Source of the DNA: Nitrospira moscoviensis
GTDB lineage: Bacteria > Nitrospirota > Nitrospiria > Nitrospirales > Nitrospiraceae
Assembly: GCF_001273775.1 (NCBI RefSeq)
Contig: NZ_CP011801.1
Coordinates: 2,272,001 to 2,336,000, forward strand
DNA length: 64,000 bases
Reading direction: 5' to 3'
The notes under the pieces are model-generated. The model was not told the origin of the DNA and made no database searches. It worked only from the letters and a program-made list of their open reading frames with translations. Made by a program: the position numbers and the translations under genes. Shown piece by piece: positions 55,820 through 64,000 of the stretch; position 1 is the stretch's first letter; each line of letters opens with the position of its first letter.

Positions 55820-58800
55820 ATGATCCAGAGCGCGCTCAAGAATCCCTATGCGGTCGTGGCGATCAGCGTCATCGTGGTGATTCTGGGGGTCGTCTCCTTC
55901 CAGAACATGGTGGTGGATGTCTTCCCGGAAATCAATTTGCCCGTGGTCGCCGTCGCGACGTTTTACAAAGGCATGGGGCCGTCCGAAATCGAGGGGGCCA
56001 TCACCTTGCGCCTGGAACAGCTGTTCCTCCAAGCATCCTACGTCGAGCATATCGAGTCGAAATCGCTGCCGGGGGTGAGCCTCATCAAGGTCTATTTCCA
56101 ATCCTCTTATAACGTCAACGACGCCATGGCGGAGATCACGAGCTTGACGTATTCCGCCCTGCGCTACCTGCCGCAGGGCGTCTTTCCGCCGATCATCATC
56201 AAGTTCGGAGCGGCCAGCCTGCCGATCGGCACGCTCACCGTCGACAGCGAGAGCCGCACGGAAAAGGAGGTGCGCGATCTCGCCTACTTCACCGTACGCC
56301 CGCAGCTCGGGAGCGTTCCGGGCATCTTCGTCGCGCCCAGCTTCGGCGGGACGGTCCGTCAGATCACCGTGTTTCTCGACCAGGAGCGCATGCTCGCACG
56401 CGGCCTCTCCATCAACGAAGTCGTGAGCGCGGTGAATGCGCAAAGCCTCCTGCTGCCGGCCGGAAACGTCAAAATCGGCGGCTTCGATTACAACGTCTAT
56501 ACCAACAGCATGATCAAGCTCGTCGAAGACATGAATCAGATCCCCATCAAAGTGGTGAACGGCGTGCCGGTCACCTTGGCGGAGGTGGGACGGGCGGTCG
56601 ATTCCACCATGGTCCAGTCGAACATCGTGCGCATCAACGGCAACCGTTCCGTCTACTTGCCGATCCTCAAGCAGGCCGGGGCCAACACGCTGCAGGTGAT
56701 CGACGGAGTCAAAGAGGCGCTGCCGAAATTGCTCGGCCTCCCCAAGGATCTCTCCGTCAAGCTGATCTTCGACCAATCGCTGTACGTGCGCCAGGCGATC
56801 AAGACGCTCGAACATGAGGGCTTGCTGGGCGGAGGGCTGGCCTGCCTGATGATTCTGGTGTTTCTCGGCAGTGTCCGCTACACCATCGTCATCGCGCTCG
56901 CGATTCCGATCTCAGTGCTCGCGGCGTTCGTCCTGCTCTACTTCACCGGACAGACGGTCAATCTGATGACCCTCGGCGGGCTGGCGCTGGTCATCGGCAC
57001 GCTGCTCGACGACAACATCGTGGTTCTCGAGAATGTTCACCGGCATCTGGGGTTGGGGAAAACGCTGCACCAAGCGGCCGGCGACGGTGTGCGAGAAGTG
57101 GCGCTGCCCATGCTGGTCGCGATGATCAGCACCCTGATCGTCTACTTGCCGATCGTCTTTTTTACCGGGATCGTCAAGTTCCTGTTCATTCCGCTCGCGT
57201 TGGCCGTCGCCTATGCCATGATCGCGGCCTATCTCGCCTCGATGACCGTCGCCCCCGTGGCGATCGTCGCGCTGACGCCCCAATCCGCCGCCCATGCGCA
57301 CCATTCGGGATCCGACGCGCGCCTGTTCGACCGCCTCTTCGCCCGATTCACAGACCGGTACGAGCGGCTCTTGCGGTGGTGTCTGCGCCATAAGATATTC
57401 GTCATGCTCGCGGTCGCCGGCATCTTCACGGGCTCCATGCTGCTCGCGCCCCGGTTGGCGACCGAATTCTTTCCGAAAGTCGATGCGGGCCAATTCATCC
57501 TCAATGTCGCCGCCCCGGAGGGCACGCGCGTCGAAAACACGGAGGCCCTCGTCGCGCAGATCGAAGACATCCTGCGTCAGGAAATCCGGGCCGGGGACCT
57601 GGATCAGATCGTCGCCAACATCGGCCTGCCCCAAGGATGGATGGTGATGTTCACGCCCGTCAACGGACCGCACCAAGCTTTCGTGATGGTCAGCTTGGCG
57701 GCCGGCCACCGGGAACGGACGGACGTGATCATCGACCGGCTGCGGAAACGGTTCCTGGAGCAATGGCCGGGACTGAAGTTTTCGTTCCAGACCGGCGGCA
57801 TCGTCAGCGACGTCATCAATTTCGGCCTGCCCGCTCCGATCGACATCAAAGTCAGCGGGCCCAACCTCAAGACCGTCGCCGACGCGGCCGCGCGCATCAA
57901 AGAGGTGGCGGCCCGGGTGCCGGGCACCACCGACGTGCAGGTCAAGCAGGGCATGGAGTATCCCGAGCTGCGGCTGGAGGTCGATCGGGAAAAAGCGTCG
58001 TACATGGGCCTCAACCAGCGCCAGATCGTGACGGACTTCACCACCGGTTTGAGCTCCAATCTCCAGTTGAGCCCCGGCTACTGGATCGATCCCAAGTCCA
58101 ATAACGCCTACTTCGTCGTCGCGCAGTATCCGGAACAGTCCTTGGTCACGTTCGAAGACTTTCTCAACACCCCGCTCGTAGGCACGAATGCCGATCGCGG
58201 CCTGACGGCCAATGCCGTCACGACGCTCAACCGGGGCAGTACGATGGCGCTGCAGCAAGCCCCCTTCTCCCAGCAGCCGGCGCGTCCGCAGGGCGGATCG
58301 GCGTCCGCCACGCCGATCCTGCTGCGCGAGCTGGTGGACGTCAAACGCCAGACCGGGCCGGAGGTCATCGACCACTACAATCTCCAGCGCACCGTGGATG
58401 TGCTGACCAACGTGGCCGGCAACGATCTGGGGCGCATCGCCGGGCGCATCGAATCGGCCCTCGCCGGCGTGCACCTCCCGGAGGACGTGAAGCTGCTGAT
58501 GAAGGGCGAAGTGGACGGCATGCGGGCCGCGCTGAAAGGGTTTGCGGGCGTGCTGCCGCTGGCCATGGTGTTGATCTATCTCGTCATGGTCGGGCTGTTC
58601 CGCTCGTACCTCGATCCCCTCGTCATCATGTTTGCCGTGCCGCTGGGGTTCATCGGCGTGATCGCGATGTTGTTGCTCACCAATACCTCGGTGAACGTGC
58701 AGTCCCTCATCGGGACGCTGATGATGATCGGCGTCGTCGTCTCGAACAGCGTGCTGCTGGTCGATTTCGCCAATCGCCGCATGCTGGACGGCTTATCGGC

Positions 58801-59047
58801 CGAGGAGGCCGTCGTCGAAGCCGGTCGGCTGCGCATTCGCCCCATCATCATGACGTCGCTGGCGACGATCCTTGGCCTCACGCCGATGGCGCTCGGACTG
58901 GGAGAAGGCAGCGAGGCCAACATGCCGTTGGCCCGCGCCGTCATCGGAGGGCTCCTGGTGTCCACCGTGATGACGCTGTTTTTCATTCCGGTCCTGCACG
59001 CCGGCACGCGGCGGGGGCGACATATGGCTCCAGAGGAGGCCGCGTGA
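55820..59047 (+). CDS. RND efflux pump inner-membrane subunit
   Basis: A 1075-residue AcrB/MdtB-like pump. TM1 follows the start (NPYAVVAISVIVVILGVVSF), two large periplasmic loops occupy residues 35-330 and 580-880, and TM4 carries the proton-relay Asp pair (LVIGTLLDDNIVVLENVHRH). The second half repeats the pattern (LMMIGVVVSNSVLLVDFANRRM). The first 40 residues upstream in frame overlap the PII-like gene and lack signal features, so ATG 55820 is chosen. Together with the adaptor it forms two parts of a tripartite exporter; no TolC-like channel is in the window. The substrate (drug or metal) is unknown. Confidence 0.95.
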   Translation: MIQSALKNPYAVVAISVIVVILGVVSFQNMVVDVFPEINLPVVAVATFYKGMGPSEIEGAITLRLEQLFLQASYVEHIESKSLPGVSLIKVYFQSSYNVNDAMAEITSLTYSALRYLPQGVFPPIIIKFGAASLPIGTLTVDSESRTEKEVRDLAYFTVRPQLGSVPGIFVAPSFGGTVRQITVFLDQERMLARGLSINEVVSAVNAQSLLLPAGNVKIGGFDYNVYTNSMIKLVEDMNQIPIKVVNGVPVTLAEVGRAVDSTMVQSNIVRINGNRSVYLPILKQAGANTLQVIDGVKEALPKLLGLPKDLSVKLIFDQSLYVRQAIKTLEHEGLLGGGLACLMILVFLGSVRYTIVIALAIPISVLAAFVLLYFTGQTVNLMTLGGLALVIGTLLDDNIVVLENVHRHLGLGKTLHQAAGDGVREVALPMLVAMISTLIVYLPIVFFTGIVKFLFIPLALAVAYAMIAAYLASMTVAPVAIVALTPQSAAHAHHSGSDARLFDRLFARFTDRYERLLRWCLRHKIFVMLAVAGIFTGSMLLAPRLATEFFPKVDAGQFILNVAAPEGTRVENTEALVAQIEDILRQEIRAGDLDQIVANIGLPQGWMVMFTPVNGPHQAFVMVSLAAGHRERTDVIIDRLRKRFLEQWPGLKFSFQTGGIVSDVINFGLPAPIDIKVSGPNLKTVADAAARIKEVAARVPGTTDVQVKQGMEYPELRLEVDREKASYMGLNQRQIVTDFTTGLSSNLQLSPGYWIDPKSNNAYFVVAQYPEQSLVTFEDFLNTPLVGTNADRGLTANAVTTLNRGSTMALQQAPFSQQPARPQGGSASATPILLRELVDVKRQTGPEVIDHYNLQRTVDVLTNVAGNDLGRIAGRIESALAGVHLPEDVKLLMKGEVDGMRAALKGFAGVLPLAMVLIYLVMVGLFRSYLDPLVIMFAVPLGFIGVIAMLLLTNTSVNVQSLIGTLMMIGVVVSNSVLLVDFANRRMLDGLSAEEAVVEAGRLRIRPIIMTSLATILGLTPMALGLGEGSEANMPLARAVIGGLLVSTVMTLFFIPVLHAGTRRGRHMAPEEAA

Positions 59048-59096
59048 CGGACCCGCGGCCATTCCTCGTCAGGCCATCGGAAGGAGGCGCACCGCT

Positions 59097-60251
59097 ATGA
59101 AGATCATCGGTCTAACCGGAATCGGGGCAATCGGCATGGGCCTCCTGGCCTTCGTCCTCACGAGAGAACCGGACACGGAGGCCACGACGAATCATCCGGA
59201 CCGCCTCCCCCACTCCACCGAGAACGCGACGGTCGTGGGTGAGCCGCACGCGGTGCAGGTCGTCAAGCCGCAACGGCGGGACATCGCAGAAACGCTGAGC
59301 CTGCCGGCCAATATTTCGCCCTGGGCGCAGGCGACACTCTACGCCAAAGTGTCGGGCTATTTGACGGCCATGAAAGCGGACAAGGGAGACCGGGTTACGA
59401 AGGGTCAACTGTTGGCGGTCATTGATGCGCCGGAAATCAAGGAGCAGTACGAACAGGCTGAGGCGCAGTATGAGATCAAGCGCGTGACGGCGCGGCGTCT
59501 TTCCAACGTCTGGAAGGAGAACGCCGACGTCATCGCCAAGCAGGATGTCGACGTGGCCGAAGCCGAAGCCAAGGCGGCCAAGCACCTGGCGGACACCCGC
59601 CGCACCATGCTCGGCTATACCAAAGTGTATGCGCCGTTTTCCGGCGTCATCACGGCGCGCTTTGCCGACCCCGGAGCGCTCATCCAATCCGCCATCAACT
59701 CGGCCACTCAAACGGCGCCGCTCTATACCATCATGGATTTGGACAGGGTGCGGGTGTATGCCAGCGTCCCGCAGGAAGCGGCGGCGTACGCCAAACCCGG
59801 CACTCCGGTGGTGTTGCATCTGAAGGATGCGCCGGACAAGGACGTCCGCGCCGCCGTCACCCGCACGACCGCCTCGATCGATCCCGCCACCCGAACGTTG
59901 CTCGTCGAGATCGATCTGCCGAACCAGGAGGACCGCTTCCAGCCGGGGATGTTCGTCAATGTCAAGATTTTCCTTCAGCACCACCCGAATGCGTTGACCC
60001 TTCCCGGTTCCGCCGTCGTGCCGGCCGCCGCCGGGCAGGGGGCCTCCGTCCTGGTGGTCGAGAACCAGGCGGTCCGCCGGGTGCCGATTAAGACGGGGCT
60101 GGACGACGGAGTCGCGGTGGAGATCGTCGAAGGCTTGACCGGCCGTGAAGACGTTGTCGTGGTCGGCAAAGCGGGCCTGGCGGACGGCACTCCCGTCAAA
60201 GCCGCGCCGTACAACTTCCCGGTCGGGACGCCGTCCAAGCAAAAGTACTGA
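59097..60251 (+). CDS. RND efflux periplasmic adaptor subunit
   Basis: A 384-residue membrane fusion protein. An N-terminal membrane anchor (IGLTGIGAIGMGLLAFVL) precedes a lipoyl/barrel-sandwich domain (ISPWAQATLYAKVSGYLTAMKADKGDRVTKGQLLAVIDAPE, read in parts), a helical hairpin (ALRILS-like AEAEAKAAKHLADTRRTM), then ITARFADPGALIQ and a beta-barrel with TTASIDPATRTLLVEIDLPN. The family bridges the RND pump and the outer-membrane channel. A strong AAGGAGG sits upstream of the ATG. Confidence 0.95.
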   Translation: MKIIGLTGIGAIGMGLLAFVLTREPDTEATTNHPDRLPHSTENATVVGEPHAVQVVKPQRRDIAETLSLPANISPWAQATLYAKVSGYLTAMKADKGDRVTKGQLLAVIDAPEIKEQYEQAEAQYEIKRVTARRLSNVWKENADVIAKQDVDVAEAEAKAAKHLADTRRTMLGYTKVYAPFSGVITARFADPGALIQSAINSATQTAPLYTIMDLDRVRVYASVPQEAAAYAKPGTPVVLHLKDAPDKDVRAAVTRTTASIDPATRTLLVEIDLPNQEDRFQPGMFVNVKIFLQHHPNALTLPGSAVVPAAAGQGASVLVVENQAVRRVPIKTGLDDGVAVEIVEGLTGREDVVVVGKAGLADGTPVKAAPYNFPVGTPSKQKY

Positions 60252-60390
60252 GGGATCTGCTCTTCCCGCGCGGCCCTGGACGCCGCCGAAACCCGGCCGG
60301 CCTGTCGAGGACTTCACCCGCCCATTCCTCTTGCCGCCCCGCCCGAGGTAGGATGGTGCCTTCCATCAGTCCGGATTCAATGGTTGACCG

Positions 60391-61977
60391 ATGAACAGGC
60401 TCAGATTGTTCAATGCCATTGTCGTATCCATGCTTATGGCCGGGATCGTTCTGGTGGCGCTGGCCCTGGCCACGGTCCACACGCTGAATCGGCGCGTCAT
60501 CGAAGCCGCCGCCGCTCGGAACCGCCAGGCGGAATTCCTGCTCGCCGCCTCGGCCGTCAGCCGCAGCATCACTCGGCGCGAGGATCTGCACAATAGCCGG
60601 CGCATGAAACCGCTCCTGGCGGATATTCAGCACCTGCGGCCCGGCATTCGGGCGCTTGAGCTCATGGAGTTTGCATCGGGGACCGCAAAGTCCGTGATAC
60701 GGACGGGGCACGGCGGCCCGGACCGGGAGCTGTCCGCCGGCGACATTCGACAGCTCCTCGCCAACAAGGTGTTGTCGGACTTCGAGGGAGCGGGCACGGA
60801 CAGGCTCTGGGTGTTCACCGTCCCGATCGAGGCGGATGGGACGGTCGTGGGCGCGCTGCGCGGCCGTTTTTCCGTGTCGAAATACGACCAATTGATCGAG
60901 GCCCAGGAACAAGTCGCCAAGCAGGTCGCCGTCGCCGCCGTGGTCGTGACCTCGTTGACCATGCTCCTGCTCGTGCGCATTCAACTGCACCGGCCCATCG
61001 CCCGGCTGCTCGGCACGATGGAGCAGGTTCGATCCGGGCGCATCGAGCTGGAAGCGCCGATGAGCGGACCGCTGGAAATTCGCCGTCTGGCGGACAACTT
61101 CAATCAAATGATGGCGCAGCTGCGCGCCGCCATGAGCGAGAAGGAAACGCTGATGAAGGAAGTACAAGGGTGGAACGAGCATCTGGAAAAGCGGGTGGCT
61201 CAAGCCGTCCTCGAGCTGGACAGAGAAAAGGACAACGTCGCGGCCGCGCAGCTGGCGGCCCAACGGAACAGCAATCTAGCCGCGCTCGGAGAGATGTCGG
61301 CCATCATGGCCCATGAGCTCGGCAATCCGCTGAACGCCATGTATGGCCGCCTGCAGCTCATGAAGAGCTCGGCGCTGCCCGATGAAAGCGTACGCCACCT
61401 GGACGTCATCAAGGCGCAGGTCGCGCGCATGAGCGACGTAATCCAGCATATCCTCAAGTCGACGCGCGTCGACGGCCGGCCGGCTGCCGTGGATCTGAAC
61501 GAGGTGGTCGGCGAGGCGGCGGCGCTGCTCCAGGCGCCGGACGTCCGGATGATCGCCTCCCTCGCGCCGGAACTCCCGCCCATTGCGGCGAACAAGACCT
61601 CCCTCCACGGACTGATCCTGAATCTGATCACGAACGCGGCGCAGGCGATGGGCTATCGCGGGGAGCTGCGGCTCACGACGGAGATGGCCGAGACGGAGGA
61701 GCGCGAGGCCCACGTGCTCGTGAAATCGGCGTCCCCGACCACTCCCATGGTACGATTGCGCGTTCAGGATTCGGGAGTCGGCATTCCCGACCACGCGATG
61801 GATAAGCTCTGCGAGCCGTTCTTTACGACGCGCCATGACGAGGGGGGAACCGGCCTCGGCCTGGCCGTCTGCCGGCGTGTGGTGGCCTCCGCGGGAGGGC
61901 GGCTCTTGGTGACCAGCGCGCCGGGCAAAGGCTCGACCTTCATCGTGGATCTTCCGGTCTGGACGGACGAACGGTAA
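60391..61977 (+). CDS. Membrane sensor histidine kinase (NtrB/HisKA type)
   Basis: A 528-residue kinase. TM1 lies at about 8-28, a periplasmic region follows to about 170, TM2 is near 178-196 (VAVAAVVVTSLTMLLLV), then a HAMP linker and coiled coil. The phospho-acceptor His is in MAHELGNPLNAMYGR, and the ATPase boxes are LHGLILNLITNAAQAM (N), VQDSGVGIP (G1) and EGGTGLGLAVCRRVV (G2). Its partner regulator starts 3 bp after the stop. It lies 139 bp after the efflux adaptor gene and probably controls that operon. Confidence 0.95.
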   Translation: MNRLRLFNAIVVSMLMAGIVLVALALATVHTLNRRVIEAAAARNRQAEFLLAASAVSRSITRREDLHNSRRMKPLLADIQHLRPGIRALELMEFASGTAKSVIRTGHGGPDRELSAGDIRQLLANKVLSDFEGAGTDRLWVFTVPIEADGTVVGALRGRFSVSKYDQLIEAQEQVAKQVAVAAVVVTSLTMLLLVRIQLHRPIARLLGTMEQVRSGRIELEAPMSGPLEIRRLADNFNQMMAQLRAAMSEKETLMKEVQGWNEHLEKRVAQAVLELDREKDNVAAAQLAAQRNSNLAALGEMSAIMAHELGNPLNAMYGRLQLMKSSALPDESVRHLDVIKAQVARMSDVIQHILKSTRVDGRPAAVDLNEVVGEAAALLQAPDVRMIASLAPELPPIAANKTSLHGLILNLITNAAQAMGYRGELRLTTEMAETEEREAHVLVKSASPTTPMVRLRVQDSGVGIPDHAMDKLCEPFFTTRHDEGGTGLGLAVCRRVVASAGGRLLVTSAPGKGSTFIVDLPVWTDER

Positions 61978-61980
61978 TCC

Positions 61981-63357
61981 ATGACCCAGACGCCCGTGTC
62001 CATTCTCCTTGTCGACGACGATCGGGACAACCGTGACCTGCTCGCGGAAGCCTTGAGCAAGGCGGGCTACCGGCCGACGACGGCGATCAGCGGAGAAGAA
62101 GCCTGTGAAAAGGCGGCGGCGCAGGATTTCGGGCTCATCGTGTCCGACATCCAGATGGGGGCGATGTCGGGCCTCGAGCTGCTCAAGTGGTTTCGGAAGC
62201 AGTTTCCCGACACGCCGGTCGTGCTGCTCACCGCGTTCGGTTCGCTGGACACCGCCATTCACGCCATGAAGCACGGCGCATTCGACTATCTCACGAAGCC
62301 CATCAATCTGGAGGAGTTGCTGGTCGTCGTCGAGCGAGCGGCGGAACACGGGCGATTGGTCCGGGAGAACAAGAGGCTCAAGTCCGCCTTCGACCGCCGC
62401 GTGCGCGCCGGCTCGATCGTCGCGCAGAGCCGGGCGATGGTGGAGATTTTCAAGCTGATCGGGAAGGCGGCCCACACCCGGGCTTCGGTGTTGATCTACG
62501 GCGAGACCGGGACCGGGAAAGAGTTGATCGCCCGCGCCTTGCACGACAACAGCGGGCGGGCTGAAGGTCCGTTCGTCGCGATCAATTGCGCCGGCATCCC
62601 AGACACCCTACTGGAAAGCGAGCTCTTCGGACATGTCAGGGGCGCCTTCACGGGCGCCGAGCAGCCGCGGCGCGGCCTGCTGGAGGAATCGAGCGGCGGC
62701 ACGGTATTCCTCGACGAGATCGGCGATCTGACGCCCGCCGGACAAGCCAAACTCCTCCGCGTGCTTCAAGAGGGCGAAATCAGACGGGTCGGCAGCAATA
62801 CCACCATCCCGTTGGATCTGCGGGTCATCTCGGCGTCCCGTCGCAGCCTGGAAGGCATGGTCAAGGAGGGCGCCTTTCGCGAGGATCTCCTGTACCGGTT
62901 AAAGACGATCACCATCGAAGTTCCCCCGCTACGGGAACGCAAGGAAGACATCCCCTTGTTGACGGAACTGTTCCTCACCCGGTACGGCAAGGATAAGGAC
63001 ATCCGCGCGCTGACCGACGGGGCCTTGGCCCGACTCCGGCAGTATGACTGGCCGGGCAACGTCCGTGAGCTGGAGCATGTGATCGAACGAACCACGGCCT
63101 TGGCGAACAGCCCGATCATTTCTGAAAACGATCTACCGGACGCGCTGCGGTCTCTCGGCGCCGAGGAAGGTGCCGGGCGCGAGGACGGCTCGTTGGCCGC
63201 GGCCAGAAGAAAGGCCGCCGCCATCAGCCGAGAGCAGGTTGTCGCAGCGCTGGCACAGACTTCGGGCAACAAGAACCACACGGCGGAAACGCTCGGAATC
63301 AGCCGGTGGGCTTTGAACCGCTTATTGGAAAAATACGGCATAGAAAAGCCGGACTAG
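61981..63357 (+). CDS. Sigma54-dependent response regulator (NtrC family)
   Basis: A 458-residue activator. The receiver domain has Asp56 in IVSDIQMG and Lys in YLTKPINLEE. The AAA+ domain has Walker A GETGTGKEL, the sigma54-contact motif GAFTGA and Walker B GGTVFLDEIGDL. The C-terminal Fis-type helix-turn-helix is HTAETLGISRWALNRLLEKYGI. It activates sigma54 promoters; the likely target is the efflux operon upstream, where a -24/-12-like sequence occurs at 55058. Confidence 0.97.
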   Translation: MTQTPVSILLVDDDRDNRDLLAEALSKAGYRPTTAISGEEACEKAAAQDFGLIVSDIQMGAMSGLELLKWFRKQFPDTPVVLLTAFGSLDTAIHAMKHGAFDYLTKPINLEELLVVVERAAEHGRLVRENKRLKSAFDRRVRAGSIVAQSRAMVEIFKLIGKAAHTRASVLIYGETGTGKELIARALHDNSGRAEGPFVAINCAGIPDTLLESELFGHVRGAFTGAEQPRRGLLEESSGGTVFLDEIGDLTPAGQAKLLRVLQEGEIRRVGSNTTIPLDLRVISASRRSLEGMVKEGAFREDLLYRLKTITIEVPPLRERKEDIPLLTELFLTRYGKDKDIRALTDGALARLRQYDWPGNVRELEHVIERTTALANSPIISENDLPDALRSLGAEEGAGREDGSLAAARRKAAAISREQVVAALAQTSGNKNHTAETLGISRWALNRLLEKYGIEKPD

Positions 63358-63378
63358 CCGAACGCAGCCGCCACGCCA

Positions 63379-63433
63379 GCCGTTGAGCCGCTCTTCCGCC
63401 CCGCTTCGCACCGTGCGAAGCAACCCTCCGCAC
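63379..63433 (+). repeat. Direct repeat with hairpin, right copy
   Basis: GCCGTTGAGCCGCTCTTCCGC (63379-63399, given here as one 21-base block split at GCCGTTGA and GCCGCTCTTCCGC) precedes a 7-bp stem GCTTCGC/GCGAAGC (63403-63421) with loop ACCGT, then CTCCGCAC (63426-63433). It matches the copy at 54909. It lies in the 127-bp gap before the partial sigma-like paralog and no other feature was found there. Confidence 0.45.
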
Positions 63434-63484
63434 ATAGGTTTTCCTTACGGGGCCTTCTTTTGAGCCGTCTTCGCCCACGCCGCA

Positions 63485-64000
63485 GTGGTACAGGATTTGC
63501 TCGTGCAGTGCGGGCAGGTATCTGTGGGAAATCCGGACCTCTATCGGGTGGTGTCGAACGGCTCGGAGTTGGAAGAGTATGGGGCCACGCTCTTACCGCA
63601 ACTCCTGGAGCGCGCCATCATTCATACCAGACAGTTCTTCCGTACCACGGGACATTGGGAAAACGACGTCGCCCATGCCAAGCTGGCGCAGCGGTGGGGA
63701 TACGAATTGGTGGAGCGCTTCCTGGAAAGGGCGCGGCAGGAAGTTCCGTGCCGCCCGGTTCACCTCCTCGACAGCTTCCTCTTCAAACATTACAGCCAAC
63801 CGCATTCCTGTTCGCTTCAGGAACACCTTGGGTCTCCGCTCGGCCGATTCCTCGATCGACTGCTGTCGCGCGCCGTGCACAGCCGGGATGCCATGACCGC
63901 CCTCTTCTACCATCTCTACGGAATGGGGCAGATTCACGTCTCAAAAATCCTGGCATTGGGTCCGGCGGAGAGCCAGCGCGTCTACAAAAACTACATGCGA
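63485..64000 (+). CDS. Paralog of the sigma-like protein (3' end outside window)
   Basis: The frame runs to the right edge and encodes at least 172 residues clearly related to the protein at 52456: RAIIHTRQFFRTTGHWENDV against RATSYTKRFLRETGQWSDDV, then VPCRPVHLLDSF and SRDAMTALFYHLYGMGQIHV, ALGPAESQRVYKNYMR. An in-frame stop at 63461 bounds the start. The first usable codon is GTG at 63485, but without a clear ribosome binding site, so the start is uncertain. Whether a membrane partner follows cannot be seen. Confidence 0.75.
   Translation, partial: MVQDLLVQCGQVSVGNPDLYRVVSNGSELEEYGATLLPQLLERAIIHTRQFFRTTGHWENDVAHAKLAQRWGYELVERFLERARQEVPCRPVHLLDSFLFKHYSQPHSCSLQEHLGSPLGRFLDRLLSRAVHSRDAMTALFYHLYGMGQIHVSKILALGPAESQRVYKNYMR

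Noticed and set aside
63403..63421. Group II intron or IS end
   Set aside because: Only a short hairpin; no reverse transcriptase, transposase or domain V sequence in the window.

Overview
The window is GC-rich bacterial chromosome with tightly packed, often overlapping genes. Gene content (a lasso-type RiPP locus, an NRPS with a fatty-acyl-AMP ligase, a Ycf48-like protein, divergent trehalose genes, PII-like and RND efflux genes, and the set valS-nadC-birA-coaX-grpE-dnaK-dnaJ-rsmE) looks like Nitrospirota, probably a Nitrospira relative. This is inference from gene content; there is no rRNA here to confirm it. Layout from left to right follows. (1) 1-4020 is the right half of a RiPP (lasso-peptide-type) locus: an asparagine-synthetase-like cyclase cut by the window edge, a 55-residue precursor with the lasso leader motif that is too short for routine ORF calling, an HPr-kinase-like protein and a nucleotidyltransferase-like protein. 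(2) 4140-6258 holds an ECF sigma factor with its coupled membrane anti-sigma, then tadA. (3) 18257 down to 6271 on the minus strand is a complete lipopeptide module: one 3095-residue NRPS (FAAL-ACP-C-A-PCP-C-A-PCP-TE), a small coupled ORF, a cyclic-peptide ABC exporter and a phosphopantetheinyl transferase. It appears to make an acylated dipeptide with glycine second, released by a thioesterase whose nucleophile is Cys rather than Ser.

(4) 18555-25980 holds tRNA-Ser(CGA), a DUF2779/Cas4-like nuclease, a MATE pump, a ketopantoate-reductase fusion, a class III sirtuin, a HAD hydrolase, a receiver protein with a long helical tail and a 39-residue basic protein. (5) 26127-35998 is a housekeeping run for translation, cofactors and chaperones. 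(6) 36035-47833, mostly on the minus strand, holds a Ycf48-like/IPT pair, RidA, a deoC-deoB pair whose DeoB has lost one metal site, then mltG, ruvX, alaS, recX, recA and a DUF5674 pair. (7) 47942-52290 has a trehalose pathway whose synthase is fused to a membrane sensor-like module, plus small secreted proteins.

(8) 52456-64000 has an unfamiliar soluble protein with a possible sigma-region-4-like segment, coupled to a membrane coiled-coil partner. An efflux module follows (PII-like protein, RND pump, adaptor, histidine kinase, sigma54 activator). A paralog of the soluble protein begins at the right edge. Short direct repeats flank the efflux block.

Best candidates for undescribed biology are the non-canonical RiPP precursor, the Cys-thioesterase lipodipeptide NRPS, the sensor-fused trehalose-6-phosphate synthase and the duplicated sigma-like/membrane protein pair.
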